Below are positions 10,601 to 18,822 of a stretch of 44,289 nucleotides of DNA, piece by piece. The translations under genes and the position numbers were made by a program. Within the stretch, counting starts at the first letter, position 1; every line of letters starts with the position of its first letter. The stretch lies in NCBI RefSeq assembly GCF_009996845.1, contig NZ_JAACYS010000019.1, positions 1 through 44,289 of the forward strand, given 5' to 3'. The notes under the pieces are model-generated. The model did not search any database, had not been told where the DNA came from, and worked only from the letters and a program-made list of their open reading frames with translations. The stretch comes from Pallidibacillus pasinlerensis. Lineage in GTDB: Bacteria > Bacillota > Bacilli > Bacillales > Caldibacillaceae.

Positions 10601-10840
10601 ATTTTTTATAATTTTTTCTAGTACATCTAACGTCATCGGTTCAAGATAAACTTTGTCAGCAATATGTTGATCAGTCATAATCGTTGCTGGATTATTGTTT
10701 AATAAAATTGCCTCAATTCCTTCTTCCTTCAGTGCTAAACATCCTTGTGTTCCCGCATAGTCAAATTCTGCAGCCTGCCCTATTACAATCGGACCTGAGC
10801 CAATAACGAGTACTTTTTTAATCTGTTTATTTAACGGCAT
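7646..10840 (-). CDS. carB: Carbamoyl-phosphate synthetase large subunit (CarB, arginine-linked)
   Basis: Synthetase subunit that makes carbamoyl phosphate from bicarbonate, two ATP and ammonia, normally delivered by CarA through a tunnel. The 1064 residues keep the duplicated architecture: two halves, each opening with a GSGPI nucleotide-binding motif ([21 protein letters not shown] and [21 protein letters not shown]), each followed by an ATP-grasp domain ([25 protein letters not shown]), an oligomerisation region between them and a C-terminal MGS-like allosteric domain. I see no lost key motif, in contrast to its partner CarA. It overlaps the end of carA by 14 bp, so translation is probably coupled. 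Position in the arg operon marks it as the arginine-specific enzyme, with a pyrimidine copy expected elsewhere. Confidence 0.96.
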   Translation of the reverse strand: [1064 protein letters not shown]

Positions 10841-11897
10841 ATGACATTACTCCTATGTTTTTCTTAACTGTTTCGAAAAAAGATTGAAAAATAAAATCTG
10901 TCTCTTGTTGCCCATACTGCGTTTCTGGATAAAATTGGACAGTTTGAATCGGTTTTTGTTTATGCACTAAACCTTCAACTGTCCCATCGTTTACATTTTG
11001 AAAGGCGATATCAAATTTATTTCGATCAATCGTTTGATTGATAACTGTATAACCATGATTTTGTGTTGTAATATACACTTTTCCTGTACGTAAATCTTTG
11101 ACCGGATAATTACCACCGCGGTGCCCAAAGGGTAGAGCTTCGGTTTTTGCACCATAGGCAAGGGCTACAAGCTGATGGCCAAGGCCAATTCCAAAAGTAG
11201 GAAACCTTTGAGACAACTCATAAATTTTATCTAATTCAGTTGTTAAATCCATCGGATCTCCTGGTCCATTGCTGAGGACAATACCATCTGGATTTAGTAG
11301 TAAAATCTTTTCAAGCGGATAATCATAAGGTACAAGAGTGACCTTATAATTTGCCCTTAGTAAATATTGAACAATCGTTTGTTTGACACCGAAATCGACA
11401 ACAACAATATGTGGTCCATAACTACTATCTGCATATTGCACCACTGTTTTTGTTGAAACATCTTTTACTGGATTCACGCATTCCATTGATTTCGGCTTAT
11501 CATTTTTTTCATTTGTTATTACCGCTCTTACAGTACCCCGTTTTCGAATAGTCTTGATTAGCGCCCGTGTATCAACTTCTGTTAAACAAGGGATTTGATT
11601 TTTTCCTAATACAGAATCAATTGAATTATGTGACGGTACATTCGAAAGTTCACCGGTTACAACACCACGTGCATGAAATTTATTCGAATCAAGATTTGTC
11701 TTTTGAACTTGATTATTACCGATGATTGGATAAGAAAAAACGATAATTTGGTCGGTACTTGAAGGATTCGTTAATATTTGTTTGTGACCAATCATACTTG
11801 TGTTAAAAACAAGCTCACCATCACTTCTTTTTACATTCCCTATTAGCTTTCCAGAAAAAACTTCACCTGTTTCTAAAATAATGTAACCTATCGTCAC
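10827..11897 (-). CDS. carA: Carbamoyl-phosphate synthetase small subunit (CarA) lacking catalytic Cys and His
   Basis: Normally the class I glutaminase subunit that supplies ammonia to CarB. The fold is clear: an N-terminal CarA domain (GYIILETGEVFSG; VFNTSMIGH; LTEVDTRALIK) and a C-terminal amidotransferase domain (DGIVLSNGPGDP, GHRGGNYPVKD, TQNHGY). The nucleophile motif, normally FGICLGHQ, reads FGIGLGHQ, with Gly238 encoded by GGC at 11184-11186. The histidine of the HPE motif is Tyr323 (QFYPE, TAT at 10929-10931), while Glu325 remains. Glutamine hydrolysis by the usual mechanism therefore looks impossible. The start is GTG at 11897, eight bases after a perfect GGAGGTGATC site; a GTG at 11906 lies inside that site. 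The resulting 356 residues are of normal length. Confidence 0.93.
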   Translation of the reverse strand: MTIGYIILETGEVFSGKLIGNVKRSDGELVFNTSMIGHKQILTNPSSTDQIIVFSYPIIGNNQVQKTNLDSNKFHARGVVTGELSNVPSHNSIDSVLGKNQIPCLTEVDTRALIKTIRKRGTVRAVITNEKNDKPKSMECVNPVKDVSTKTVVQYADSSYGPHIVVVDFGVKQTIVQYLLRANYKVTLVPYDYPLEKILLLNPDGIVLSNGPGDPMDLTTELDKIYELSQRFPTFGIGLGHQLVALAYGAKTEALPFGHRGGNYPVKDLRTGKVYITTQNHGYTVINQTIDRNKFDIAFQNVNDGTVEGLVHKQKPIQTVQFYPETQYGQQETDFIFQSFFETVKKNIGVMSYAVK

Positions 11898-11900
11898 CTT

Positions 11901-11910
11901 GATCACCTCC
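11901..11910 (-). promoter_or_regulatory. Ribosome binding site that sets the carA start
   Basis: GGAGGTGATC on the minus strand is a full complement to the 16S rRNA 3' end. The in-frame GTG at 11906-11904 is part of this site, so the next GTG (11897-11895), eight bases beyond GGAGG, is the credible initiation codon. Confidence 0.85.
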
Positions 11911-11912
11911 GT

Positions 11913-13097
11913 TTAGCCGACCACCTTTTTGTACTTATTCAATGTATTTTGAAAAGCTTCTATAAATACTTCAATTTCTGCTTCTGTTATTGTCAGCGGT
12001 GGTAGTAACCGAATTGTATTTTTTCCGGCTGATAAAATAAGCAAATTTTCTTTAATTGCCAACTGAACTACATTACTCGGTTCGCCATTGATTTCAATCC
12101 CAATTAAAAATCCTAATCCACGAACTTCTTTTATAAATGGATAACTTTCTTTTATTAGTTCAATTTTCCCTTTTAGTATGCCGGCCATCTTTTGTACATT
12201 TTGTAATACATCCGTCTCTACTAGCTCTTTAACAGTTGCTAATCCTGCTATTGTCGCAAGGGGATTACCACCGAAGGTACTTCCATGTGTACCAGGAGAA
12301 AAATGTTTTGCAACCTCTTTTTTAGCAAGCATCGCACCAATTGGAAAGCCCGATCCTAATCCTTTTGCCAAAGTAACGATATCTGGCTCAAAATTGAAAT
12401 ATTCATAAGCAAAAAGTTTGCCAGTTCTCCCCATTCCTGTTTGCACTTCATCAACAATAATTAAAATCTCGTTTTCCTTACATATAGCATGGAGCTGGTC
12501 GATCCATTCTTGAGTTGCTGGAATGACGCCACCTTCACCTTGAACTAGTTCCAAGATGACTGCACAAGGTTTCAAATTTATTAATTTATTTAAATCAGCA
12601 AAATCGTTGTAGTTTAAATACGAAAACCCTGGTACTAAAGGCTGGAAACCTGTTTGGATTTTTTCTTGACCAGTGGCTGAAAGTGTCGCCATTGTTCTTC
12701 CATGGAAAGATTGTTTAAAGCTTACAATATGAGGTGACTTATTAAGGTCATATGCATACTTTCTTGCCAGCTTTATTGCTGCTTCATTCGCCTCTGCACC
12801 ACTGTTACAGAAAAACACTTCATCAAAACAACTGTTTTCCACTAGCTTTGTCGCTAACAGTTCTTGATTTGGTATCGAAAAAAGATTTGAACAGTGCCAA
12901 AGTTGTTCTAATTGCTCCTGTAGCGCTTCTTTCACCACATCTGGTACATGACCTAAATTACAAACAGCAATACCTGATGTAAAATCTAAATATTTTTCTC
13001 CTTTATCATCCCAAACATAGGCCCCTTTTCCTTTTACAAGTTTTACAGGAAAGCGACTATACGTATTCATAACATGGTTAGTTTGTAAAGTTTGCAT
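11913..13097 (-). CDS. argD: Acetylornithine aminotransferase (ArgD)
   Basis: PLP-dependent class III aminotransferase that converts N-acetylglutamate semialdehyde to N-acetylornithine using glutamate. The 394 residues include CNSGAEANEAAIKLAR (cofactor phosphate region), VDEVQTGMGRTGKLFA (the Asp that pairs with the PLP ring nitrogen) and LAKGLGSGFPIGAM, where the Lys forms the Schiff base. It starts 4 bp after argB and its stop is a few bases from the carA ribosome site. Ornithine or GABA aminotransferase would look similar, but the operon position decides for ArgD. Confidence 0.95.
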   Translation of the reverse strand: MQTLQTNHVMNTYSRFPVKLVKGKGAYVWDDKGEKYLDFTSGIAVCNLGHVPDVVKEALQEQLEQLWHCSNLFSIPNQELLATKLVENSCFDEVFFCNSGAEANEAAIKLARKYAYDLNKSPHIVSFKQSFHGRTMATLSATGQEKIQTGFQPLVPGFSYLNYNDFADLNKLINLKPCAVILELVQGEGGVIPATQEWIDQLHAICKENEILIIVDEVQTGMGRTGKLFAYEYFNFEPDIVTLAKGLGSGFPIGAMLAKKEVAKHFSPGTHGSTFGGNPLATIAGLATVKELVETDVLQNVQKMAGILKGKIELIKESYPFIKEVRGLGFLIGIEINGEPSNVVQLAIKENLLILSAGKNTIRLLPPLTITEAEIEVFIEAFQNTLNKYKKVVG

Positions 13098-13101
13098 GTT
13101 T

Positions 13102-13884
13102 TCACCTACTTGATATATATTCCTTTTTTGTTATTGTTGTTCCCATCGGCACTCCTTTTACATATGAGAGGAGTGCATTTTCTTCTAGACCGTTTAATAT
13201 AACTACTTCTTCGATTCCCTCTTCCAAGCATTCAATAGCAGCGGTAACCTTTGGCATCATCCCACCTGTAATAGTTCCGTTTTCTATCAAATTCGTAATC
13301 TTGGAAGGTGTTAAATGGTTTAACACTCGACCATTTTGTAAAACACCGGACACATTTGTGATTAAAAAAAGAGTTGCATTCAGTGCCTTCGCAATTGCTG
13401 ATGCTGCTAAATCGGCGTTTATATTCCACCTTTGACCATGATCGTCAATTGCAATTGGAGAAATGACAGGGATTAATCCCCATTTACACAAATATTCCAA
13501 AAATTCAACATTAACTTTTTCTACTTTTCCTACAAAACCTAACTTGTCGTCTAACGCTGTAGCTTGTAAAAGCTTTCCATCAACTCCACTTAGACCGCCA
13601 GCTTTCCCACCAGCCGTTTGAAGTTTCCGAACAATCTCCTTATTCATCGAACCTGATAACACCATTTCGGCAACATCTAAAATTTTTTCATCTGTTACAC
13701 GTAAACCATCAACAAACTTTGTTTCCACATTAAGTTTTGTAAGCAAATTCGATATCATCGGACCTCCACCGTGGACAACTATTGGTTGCAAGCCCTCTTT
13801 TTGAATTTCAACGATGTTTTTATAAAAAGACGGGTGAATTTCATCTAAAACACTGCCACCGCACTTGATAACTAAATATGTCAT
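13102..13884 (-). CDS. argB: Acetylglutamate kinase (ArgB)
   Basis: Phosphorylates N-acetylglutamate with ATP, the second step of ornithine synthesis. The protein has the amino-acid kinase fold: N-terminal YLVIKCGGSVLDE, the glycine-rich VVHGGGPMIS, VDGLRVTDEKIL, the NINADLAASAIAKAL acetylglutamate site and a C-terminal TGGMMPKVTAA loop with the catalytic Lys. Length is about 260 residues. A GTG at 13893 overlaps the AAAAGGGG ribosome site; ATG at 13884 (eight bases after it) or 13887 is the more likely start. The short N-terminus lacks the extra helix linked to arginine feedback inhibition in hexameric kinases, as expected when the acetyl cycle is controlled elsewhere. Confidence 0.94.
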   Translation of the reverse strand: MTYLVIKCGGSVLDEIHPSFYKNIVEIQKEGLQPIVVHGGGPMISNLLTKLNVETKFVDGLRVTDEKILDVAEMVLSGSMNKEIVRKLQTAGGKAGGLSGVDGKLLQATALDDKLGFVGKVEKVNVEFLEYLCKWGLIPVISPIAIDDHGQRWNINADLAASAIAKALNATLFLITNVSGVLQNGRVLNHLTPSKITNLIENGTITGGMMPKVTAAIECLEEGIEEVVILNGLEENALLSYVKGVPMGTTITKKEYISSR

Positions 13885-13898
13885 CATTGACACCCCTT

Positions 13899-15131
13899 TT
13901 ACGTCCGATACATTGCATTAATCTTTACATAATCGTATGTTAAATCGCATCCCCAAGCAGTTGCTTGACTATCACCATCGTATAGGTTTGCAAAAATTTG
14001 AATGTCCTTGTTTTCTTTTAAATAGGAACGGATAATTCCCTCAGAGTAAGTTACAGGTAAGCCACCTTTTACAACCTGGTATTGTCCGATAAATACATCA
14101 ATGGCAGTAGAATTCAGTTGAACCCCGCTATATCCAATCGCCGCAACAATTCTACCCCAGTTCGGGTCTTCGCCAAATATAGCTGTTTTTACAAGACTTG
14201 AGCCAACTATTGACTTTGCGACTTTAGCCGCATCTCCATTTGTTTTGCAACCTGTTACTGTAACTTCAATAAGTTTTGTTGCACCTTCACCATCTCGCGC
14301 GATTTGCTTTGCTAACGATTCACATACTTGCTTTACACCTGAAACAAAATAATCCCAATCACTATGATGTTGATTTAGTTCATCATTACCAGCTAAACCA
14401 TTAGCTAAAATTAATACCATGTCATTAGTACTCGTGTCACCGTCAACGGTAATCATATTAAACGTTTGATTAATGGCTTGTTTTAACGTTAAGTTTAAGG
14501 CATCTTCACTAACATTCGCATCCGTAGTAACAAAGCCTAACATCGTTGCCATGTTCGGGTGAATCATTCCTGATCCCTTTGCACAACCAGCAATAGTAAC
14601 TGTTTTCCCATCGATGTCTAATTGAACACAAGCCCTTTTTTCCTTTGTATCCGTCGTTAAAATTGCTTTTTCAAAAGCGTTCGCTTCATCAATCAAATGG
14701 TCAATTTGATTAATGCCCTTATCAAGTTTATCCATCGGTAGTTGTTCTCCAATAAGACCAGTTGAACTTACGACAACTAGATGTTCATCGATACCAATAT
14801 GATCAGCAAATTTCTTCCGCATCAATTGCGCGTTTTTATAACCTTCTTCTCCCGTACAAGCATTGGCAATTCCAGAGTTAACGATAACCCCTTGAATTTT
14901 TCCTGTTGTATTTATACTTTCTTTTGTAACAAGTAGTGGAGCAGCTTGAAATTGGTTTGTCGTATAAACCGCTGCAGCAGTTGCAGGAACTTCTGAATAA
15001 ATCCAACCAAGATCAAGTCGTTTCCGTTTAATACCACAATGTAATCCACCTGCCAAAAATCCGTTCGGTGTCGTTACACTACCATCTTTTATTTCAATTG
15101 CTTGTTTCTCTAGTTTTGTTTGATGAATCAT
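13899..15131 (-). CDS. argJ: Bifunctional glutamate N-acetyltransferase/ornithine acetyltransferase (ArgJ)
   Basis: Moves the acetyl group from N-acetylornithine to glutamate, closing the acetyl cycle; bifunctional forms also use acetyl-CoA. The 410-residue precursor cleaves itself before Thr196 in KGSGMIHPNMATMLGF, giving alpha and beta chains with that Thr as nucleophile. The TGLIGEQLPMDKL and GDTSTNDM motifs are also present. With no argE or argA in the window, this gene supplies both acetyl steps if bifunctional; mono- versus bifunctionality cannot be read reliably from sequence. It lies 17 bp after argC with a GGAGG site. Confidence 0.95.
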   Translation of the reverse strand: MIHQTKLEKQAIEIKDGSVTTPNGFLAGGLHCGIKRKRLDLGWIYSEVPATAAAVYTTNQFQAAPLLVTKESINTTGKIQGVIVNSGIANACTGEEGYKNAQLMRKKFADHIGIDEHLVVVSSTGLIGEQLPMDKLDKGINQIDHLIDEANAFEKAILTTDTKEKRACVQLDIDGKTVTIAGCAKGSGMIHPNMATMLGFVTTDANVSEDALNLTLKQAINQTFNMITVDGDTSTNDMVLILANGLAGNDELNQHHSDWDYFVSGVKQVCESLAKQIARDGEGATKLIEVTVTGCKTNGDAAKVAKSIVGSSLVKTAIFGEDPNWGRIVAAIGYSGVQLNSTAIDVFIGQYQVVKGGLPVTYSEGIIRSYLKENKDIQIFANLYDGDSQATAWGCDLTYDYVKINAMYRT

Positions 15132-15147
15132 TTTTTCTTACCTCCAT

Positions 15148-16185
15148 TTATGGGTATAAAGGAACATTTGTTAATCCTGCGGTCTCTTCCCAACCCACGA
15201 TTATATTCATATTTTGTATTGCTTGACCAGACGCACCTTTAACTAGATTATCGATAACCGATATAATGATTAGTTTATTTGTCCGTTCATCAACATAAAG
15301 ACTGATATCACAGTAGTTACTTCCGAAAACTTCTTTCGTTGTTGGGAATTGTCCAATAGGGCGAATGCGAATAAACGGATCATTTTTATACGATTCTTTG
15401 TATATGTGATAAATTTCTTCTGTTGTTGATTTTTCAGTCAAATCGCAATAAATCGTACTCATAATCCCACGGTTCATAGGAACTAAATGGGTAATAAATG
15501 AGATTGGTACCTTCTCTCCACTAATTTCATGAATTAGCTGTTCAATTTCCGGAATATGTTGATGTTGCCCAACTTTATAAGCTTTGATATTTTCATTTAC
15601 TTCAGTAAACATGTTCGCTAAATTAGCATTTCTTCCAGCTCCGGAAACTCCAGTTTTAGCATCAATATGAATCGATGATGGATGAATGACTTTATGTTGT
15701 AACGCAGGAATTAATCCAAGCAAAGTCGCCGTTGGAAAACATCCTGGATTGGCAATTAATTTCGCATTTTTAATTTTGTTACGATTAAATTCCGTTAGAC
15801 CGTATACTGCTTCTTGCAGAAATTCCTTTTTTGCAGGCGCTTTTTTATACCACTGTTCGTAATCCTCTGGATTTTTAAGCCGGAAATCTCCTGAAACATC
15901 AATGCAAATAATTCCCTTTTCTATAAAGCTTGGAACCAAGTCCTTTGTAACACCCGCTGGAGTTGCAAACAACAACAAGTCTATTTCACTAGCAATTTCA
16001 TCAATATTTACTTGTTCAAGGGTCATATCCACCAGTTCAGTTAAGTGTGGATAAAGTTCTAAAATATTTTTTCCGCTCGTTGAGTTTGAAAATATTTTCT
16101 TTAACGTTACATGTGGATGATGTTGCAATAAACGAATTAATTCAACTCCACTATATCCATTTGCACCAATGATTCCGACTTCCAC
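15148..16185 (-). CDS. argC: N-acetyl-gamma-glutamyl-phosphate reductase (ArgC)
   Basis: NADPH-dependent reductase that turns N-acetylglutamyl phosphate into the semialdehyde. The N-terminal VGIIGANGYSGVELIRLL is the dinucleotide-binding loop, NPGCFPTATLLGL carries the catalytic Cys149, and HQHIPEIEQ includes the conserved His region. The 345 residues are typical. It is the first gene of the arginine cluster. The start is a GTG preceded by TAGGAG. Its promoter, about 35 bp upstream, is covered by ARG boxes, so AhrC/ArgR with arginine should repress the cluster. Confidence 0.96.
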   Translation of the reverse strand: MEVGIIGANGYSGVELIRLLQHHPHVTLKKIFSNSTSGKNILELYPHLTELVDMTLEQVNIDEIASEIDLLLFATPAGVTKDLVPSFIEKGIICIDVSGDFRLKNPEDYEQWYKKAPAKKEFLQEAVYGLTEFNRNKIKNAKLIANPGCFPTATLLGLIPALQHKVIHPSSIHIDAKTGVSGAGRNANLANMFTEVNENIKAYKVGQHQHIPEIEQLIHEISGEKVPISFITHLVPMNRGIMSTIYCDLTEKSTTEEIYHIYKESYKNDPFIRIRPIGQFPTTKEVFGSNYCDISLYVDERTNKLIIISVIDNLVKGASGQAIQNMNIIVGWEETAGLTNVPLYP

Positions 16186-16209
16186 AAAATCAACTCCTAG
16201 TCATTCTTT

Positions 16210-16270
16210 ATGTTGAATAATTATAACTAATTATGAATAAATATACAAAAATTTAATAATTATTCAATAC
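16210..16270 (-). promoter_or_regulatory. argC promoter with ARG boxes (AhrC/ArgR operator)
   Basis: A minus-strand promoter TTGTAT (16243-16248) - 17 bp - TATAAT (16220-16225) faces argC. The stretch 16232-16249 (TATGAATAAATATACAAA on the + strand) matches the ARG box consensus CATGAATAAAAATKCAAK at 14 of 18 positions and overlaps the -35 and spacer. A second site at 16251-16268 matches at 13 of 18 in the other orientation, and a half site lies at 16210-16227 over the -10. Multiple boxes over the core promoter are typical of hexameric ArgR repression. Confidence 0.8.
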
Positions 16271-16320
16271 ATATTTTTACTATTTTGATTTAAATTCTTT
16301 TACGTGCAAAATTTGAAAAT

Positions 16321-16350
16321 AAAAAAACCAGACATAGTCTGGCTTTTTTA
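16321..16350 (-). terminator. Terminator of helD
   Basis: CCAGA/TCTGG (16328-16332, 16338-16342) is flanked by A-rich and T-rich runs, giving AAAAAGCCAGA-loop-TCTGGTTTTTTT on the minus strand. It overlaps the helD stop codon and is symmetric enough to work in both directions. Confidence 0.85.
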
Positions 16351-18699
16351 TGATCGATCAATTAATTTATATTTTGTTTTATCAACTGCTTGCACAAATC
16401 GACTCGGTTTTCCGACTGAATATAAATGTAATTCATGCATTGCCCGTGTACATGCAGTGTAAAACAATTTCCGTTCATCCTCTTGATTGTAAACATCGTC
16501 GGCGCAGTTATAAATGATAACTGCATCAAACTCGATTCCTTTCGCTAAGTAACTCGGAATAATTAATATTCCTTTCTCATAGGAAGATGTTTCTTTGCGA
16601 ATAAGTCGTAAGTTTAAACTTTCTTTTAAAGCATCATAAGCTTCATTTGCCTCAGCCGCAGTTTTACAAATAATGGAGATTGTTTCAAAACCTTTATTTT
16701 GTAAATCTGTTACTTTTTCAATAATATGATCCAGCAATTTACTTTTATCCGGACTAATTGTTAATGTTGGAATTTCTCCAACGCGATTAAATGGCTCGAT
16801 TTTATGTTCATCTGTAAGCATCTCTTCTGTAAATTCGACAATTTGTTTTGTTGAACGATAACTTTTTGTTAAAACGATTTTTTCTAATTCTTCTCCTGGG
16901 AATAAATCCTCAGACTTGGCAAACGCATGCTCATCATGAATAGAGTGGGTAAAAATCGATTGATTCATATCTCCTAAAATTGTCATACGGCTATTCGGAA
17001 AGATTTCCTTTAAAAAACTAAATTGGAACGGAGAATAGTCTTGAGCCTCATCAATAAATAAATGACGTATTGAATTATGAATCTGTTTTCCCTCAAGCTT
17101 ATCTTTTAAATACAGGTATGGTGTCGCATCTTCATAAAAAAGTTCGCCTGTCGCAAGTTTCTCTACTGTCAATCTTTTAATCTCTTGCCACTCTTCAGGA
17201 AGAGAAAATAGCGCCGAATTCGCTTCTGCCCACGTAAATAGTTGCTTATATAAGCCAACAACATCTAAAAAGGCTAAGTTTATAATTTTATTACGTAACG
17301 GTTTAATCCTTCTTCTTACAACCCATTCACCAATTAGTTGTTCTTCCCGTTCAAAATCATTAAAAGTATTCTCTGTAAAACGTTGTTGCTTTTGTAGTTT
17401 GCGATATATTCTCAAATAGTCCTCTTTACTAAGTAATTCTCGTTCCTCTTCAACCCATTCTTTCGACTGTTCGTTTTTCTCTAATTCTTGCAACTTGTCT
17501 AATATCCACTCTTTTACACAGCTAATTCGATTTGGAATCGTTGGAATTTGTTTTAAGCTATAAAAATAATCGACAATTTCGTTCTTACTTAGTATAAGTT
17601 CCCCGCGGAAACGGATATTTTTAAATAAAATCCCTTTCGTAAGTAATTCCTCTACATATTGATCAATTATCTCTTTATATTGTAAACTCACTTTAAATTG
17701 AATGGACTTTTTTCGAAGCTGGTAGGATTCATCTCGCTTGCCACCAAGGATATATTCTAATTGTGTATATGGATTTTCTACATCAATATTTTTAAGACGT
17801 TGCTGTAAATATTGATAAAAAGTACTCTGTTCCATATTGTCTTCACCAAGCTCTGGAAGCACCGTACTAACATAACTGTTAAACATTTGGTTTGGTGAAA
17901 ATAATAAAATATTTTCCGCTTTTAATGTCTCTCGATATCGATATAAAAGATAAGCAACCCGTTGCATAGCTGCTGACGTTTTACCACTTCCTGCTGCACC
18001 TTGAACGACTAAATACCGTTTCTTATTATTTCGGATAATGGCATTTTGTTCTTTTTGAATCGTTGCCACAATATTTTTCATTTGAGTATCTGCTTGATCA
18101 CTTAAAACCGTTTGAAGAATTTCATCACCAATCGTAATTCCTGTATCAAATAAACCTTTTATTTTCCCATCGCGAATAATGTATTGCCGTTTTAATTCAA
18201 TTTCACCTTTTATAGGGCCATCCATCGTTTCATATTGAGCTGGACCAGGGGCATAATCATAATACATACTAGAGATAGGAGCACGCCAATCATATATAAG
18301 GAAATTTTCATCATCATCATCCATTAAGGAAAATAAACCAATATAAATTTGCTCTGCCTCTTTTTCTCCCTCTTCTAAAAAGTCAATCCGACCAAAATAA
18401 GGTGATGATTTAAGTCTCTGTAAATTTTTATATTGTTTATAAAATTGACCATGACTCCGCTCCCGTTCACCGAGTAATTCTGCCTGCTGTTTTAAACTAG
18501 CATGAGTTTCGATTACATCATCCGGATCATCAATATTAACCGTAACATCTTCCCAAAATCTTTTGCGTAAGGAGACGATATCTTGTTTTAAATTTCCAGT
18601 TTTACTCTCCAGCTTTTCCATTCGTTTTTCTATTTTCTCGATGACCGTGTCCACTCGTTTTTGTTCTTCAGTTCTAATATTTTCATTTATTTCCGCCAT
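16348..18699 (-). CDS. helD: HelD-type superfamily 1 ATPase (RNA polymerase recycling factor)
   Basis: A UvrD/Rep-like ATPase that, in B. subtilis, binds RNA polymerase and helps release it from nucleic acid. In the 783 residues the long N-terminal coiled-coil arm (about residues 1-80, highly charged) precedes motif I GAAGSGKTSAAMQR, motif II LFIDEAQDYSPFQ, motif III GDMNQSIF, motif IV LTKSYRSTKQI, motif V YLAKGIEFDAVIIYN and motif VI YTACTRAMHELHLY. The N-terminal arm and overall layout favour HelD over a true DNA helicase such as PcrA. It is monocistronic with an AAGGGG ribosome site, an extended -10 promoter and its own terminator. Confidence 0.88.
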   Translation of the reverse strand: MAEINENIRTEEQKRVDTVIEKIEKRMEKLESKTGNLKQDIVSLRKRFWEDVTVNIDDPDDVIETHASLKQQAELLGERERSHGQFYKQYKNLQRLKSSPYFGRIDFLEEGEKEAEQIYIGLFSLMDDDDENFLIYDWRAPISSMYYDYAPGPAQYETMDGPIKGEIELKRQYIIRDGKIKGLFDTGITIGDEILQTVLSDQADTQMKNIVATIQKEQNAIIRNNKKRYLVVQGAAGSGKTSAAMQRVAYLLYRYRETLKAENILLFSPNQMFNSYVSTVLPELGEDNMEQSTFYQYLQQRLKNIDVENPYTQLEYILGGKRDESYQLRKKSIQFKVSLQYKEIIDQYVEELLTKGILFKNIRFRGELILSKNEIVDYFYSLKQIPTIPNRISCVKEWILDKLQELEKNEQSKEWVEEERELLSKEDYLRIYRKLQKQQRFTENTFNDFEREEQLIGEWVVRRRIKPLRNKIINLAFLDVVGLYKQLFTWAEANSALFSLPEEWQEIKRLTVEKLATGELFYEDATPYLYLKDKLEGKQIHNSIRHLFIDEAQDYSPFQFSFLKEIFPNSRMTILGDMNQSIFTHSIHDEHAFAKSEDLFPGEELEKIVLTKSYRSTKQIVEFTEEMLTDEHKIEPFNRVGEIPTLTISPDKSKLLDHIIEKVTDLQNKGFETISIICKTAAEANEAYDALKESLNLRLIRKETSSYEKGILIIPSYLAKGIEFDAVIIYNCADDVYNQEDERKLFYTACTRAMHELHLYSVGKPSRFVQAVDKTKYKLIDRS

Positions 18700-18822
18700 A
18701 AAAACACCCCTTAAAAATATTTTGATTAAGAAAATAAAAAACTTGACTCAATACACTCTCTTGTGTTATTATATAATTGGGTATTTATGTTCAATTTATT
18801 ATAATTGGAATGACCAACTTTC

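Noticed and set aside
11024-11043. ATCAATC-GTTT-GATTGAT inverted repeat in carA
   Set aside because: Spacing and centre differ from the array consensus and it is explained by coding sequence.
11898-11906. GTG at 11906 as the carA start
   Set aside because: It is part of the Shine-Dalgarno sequence itself, so the ribosome would start at GTG 11897.
14458-14473. TTAAACGTTTGATTAA inside argJ, similar to the array palindrome
   Set aside because: The left arm lacks the full ATCAAAC half, it lies in conserved coding sequence (encoding TFNMIT), and there is no promoter nearby.
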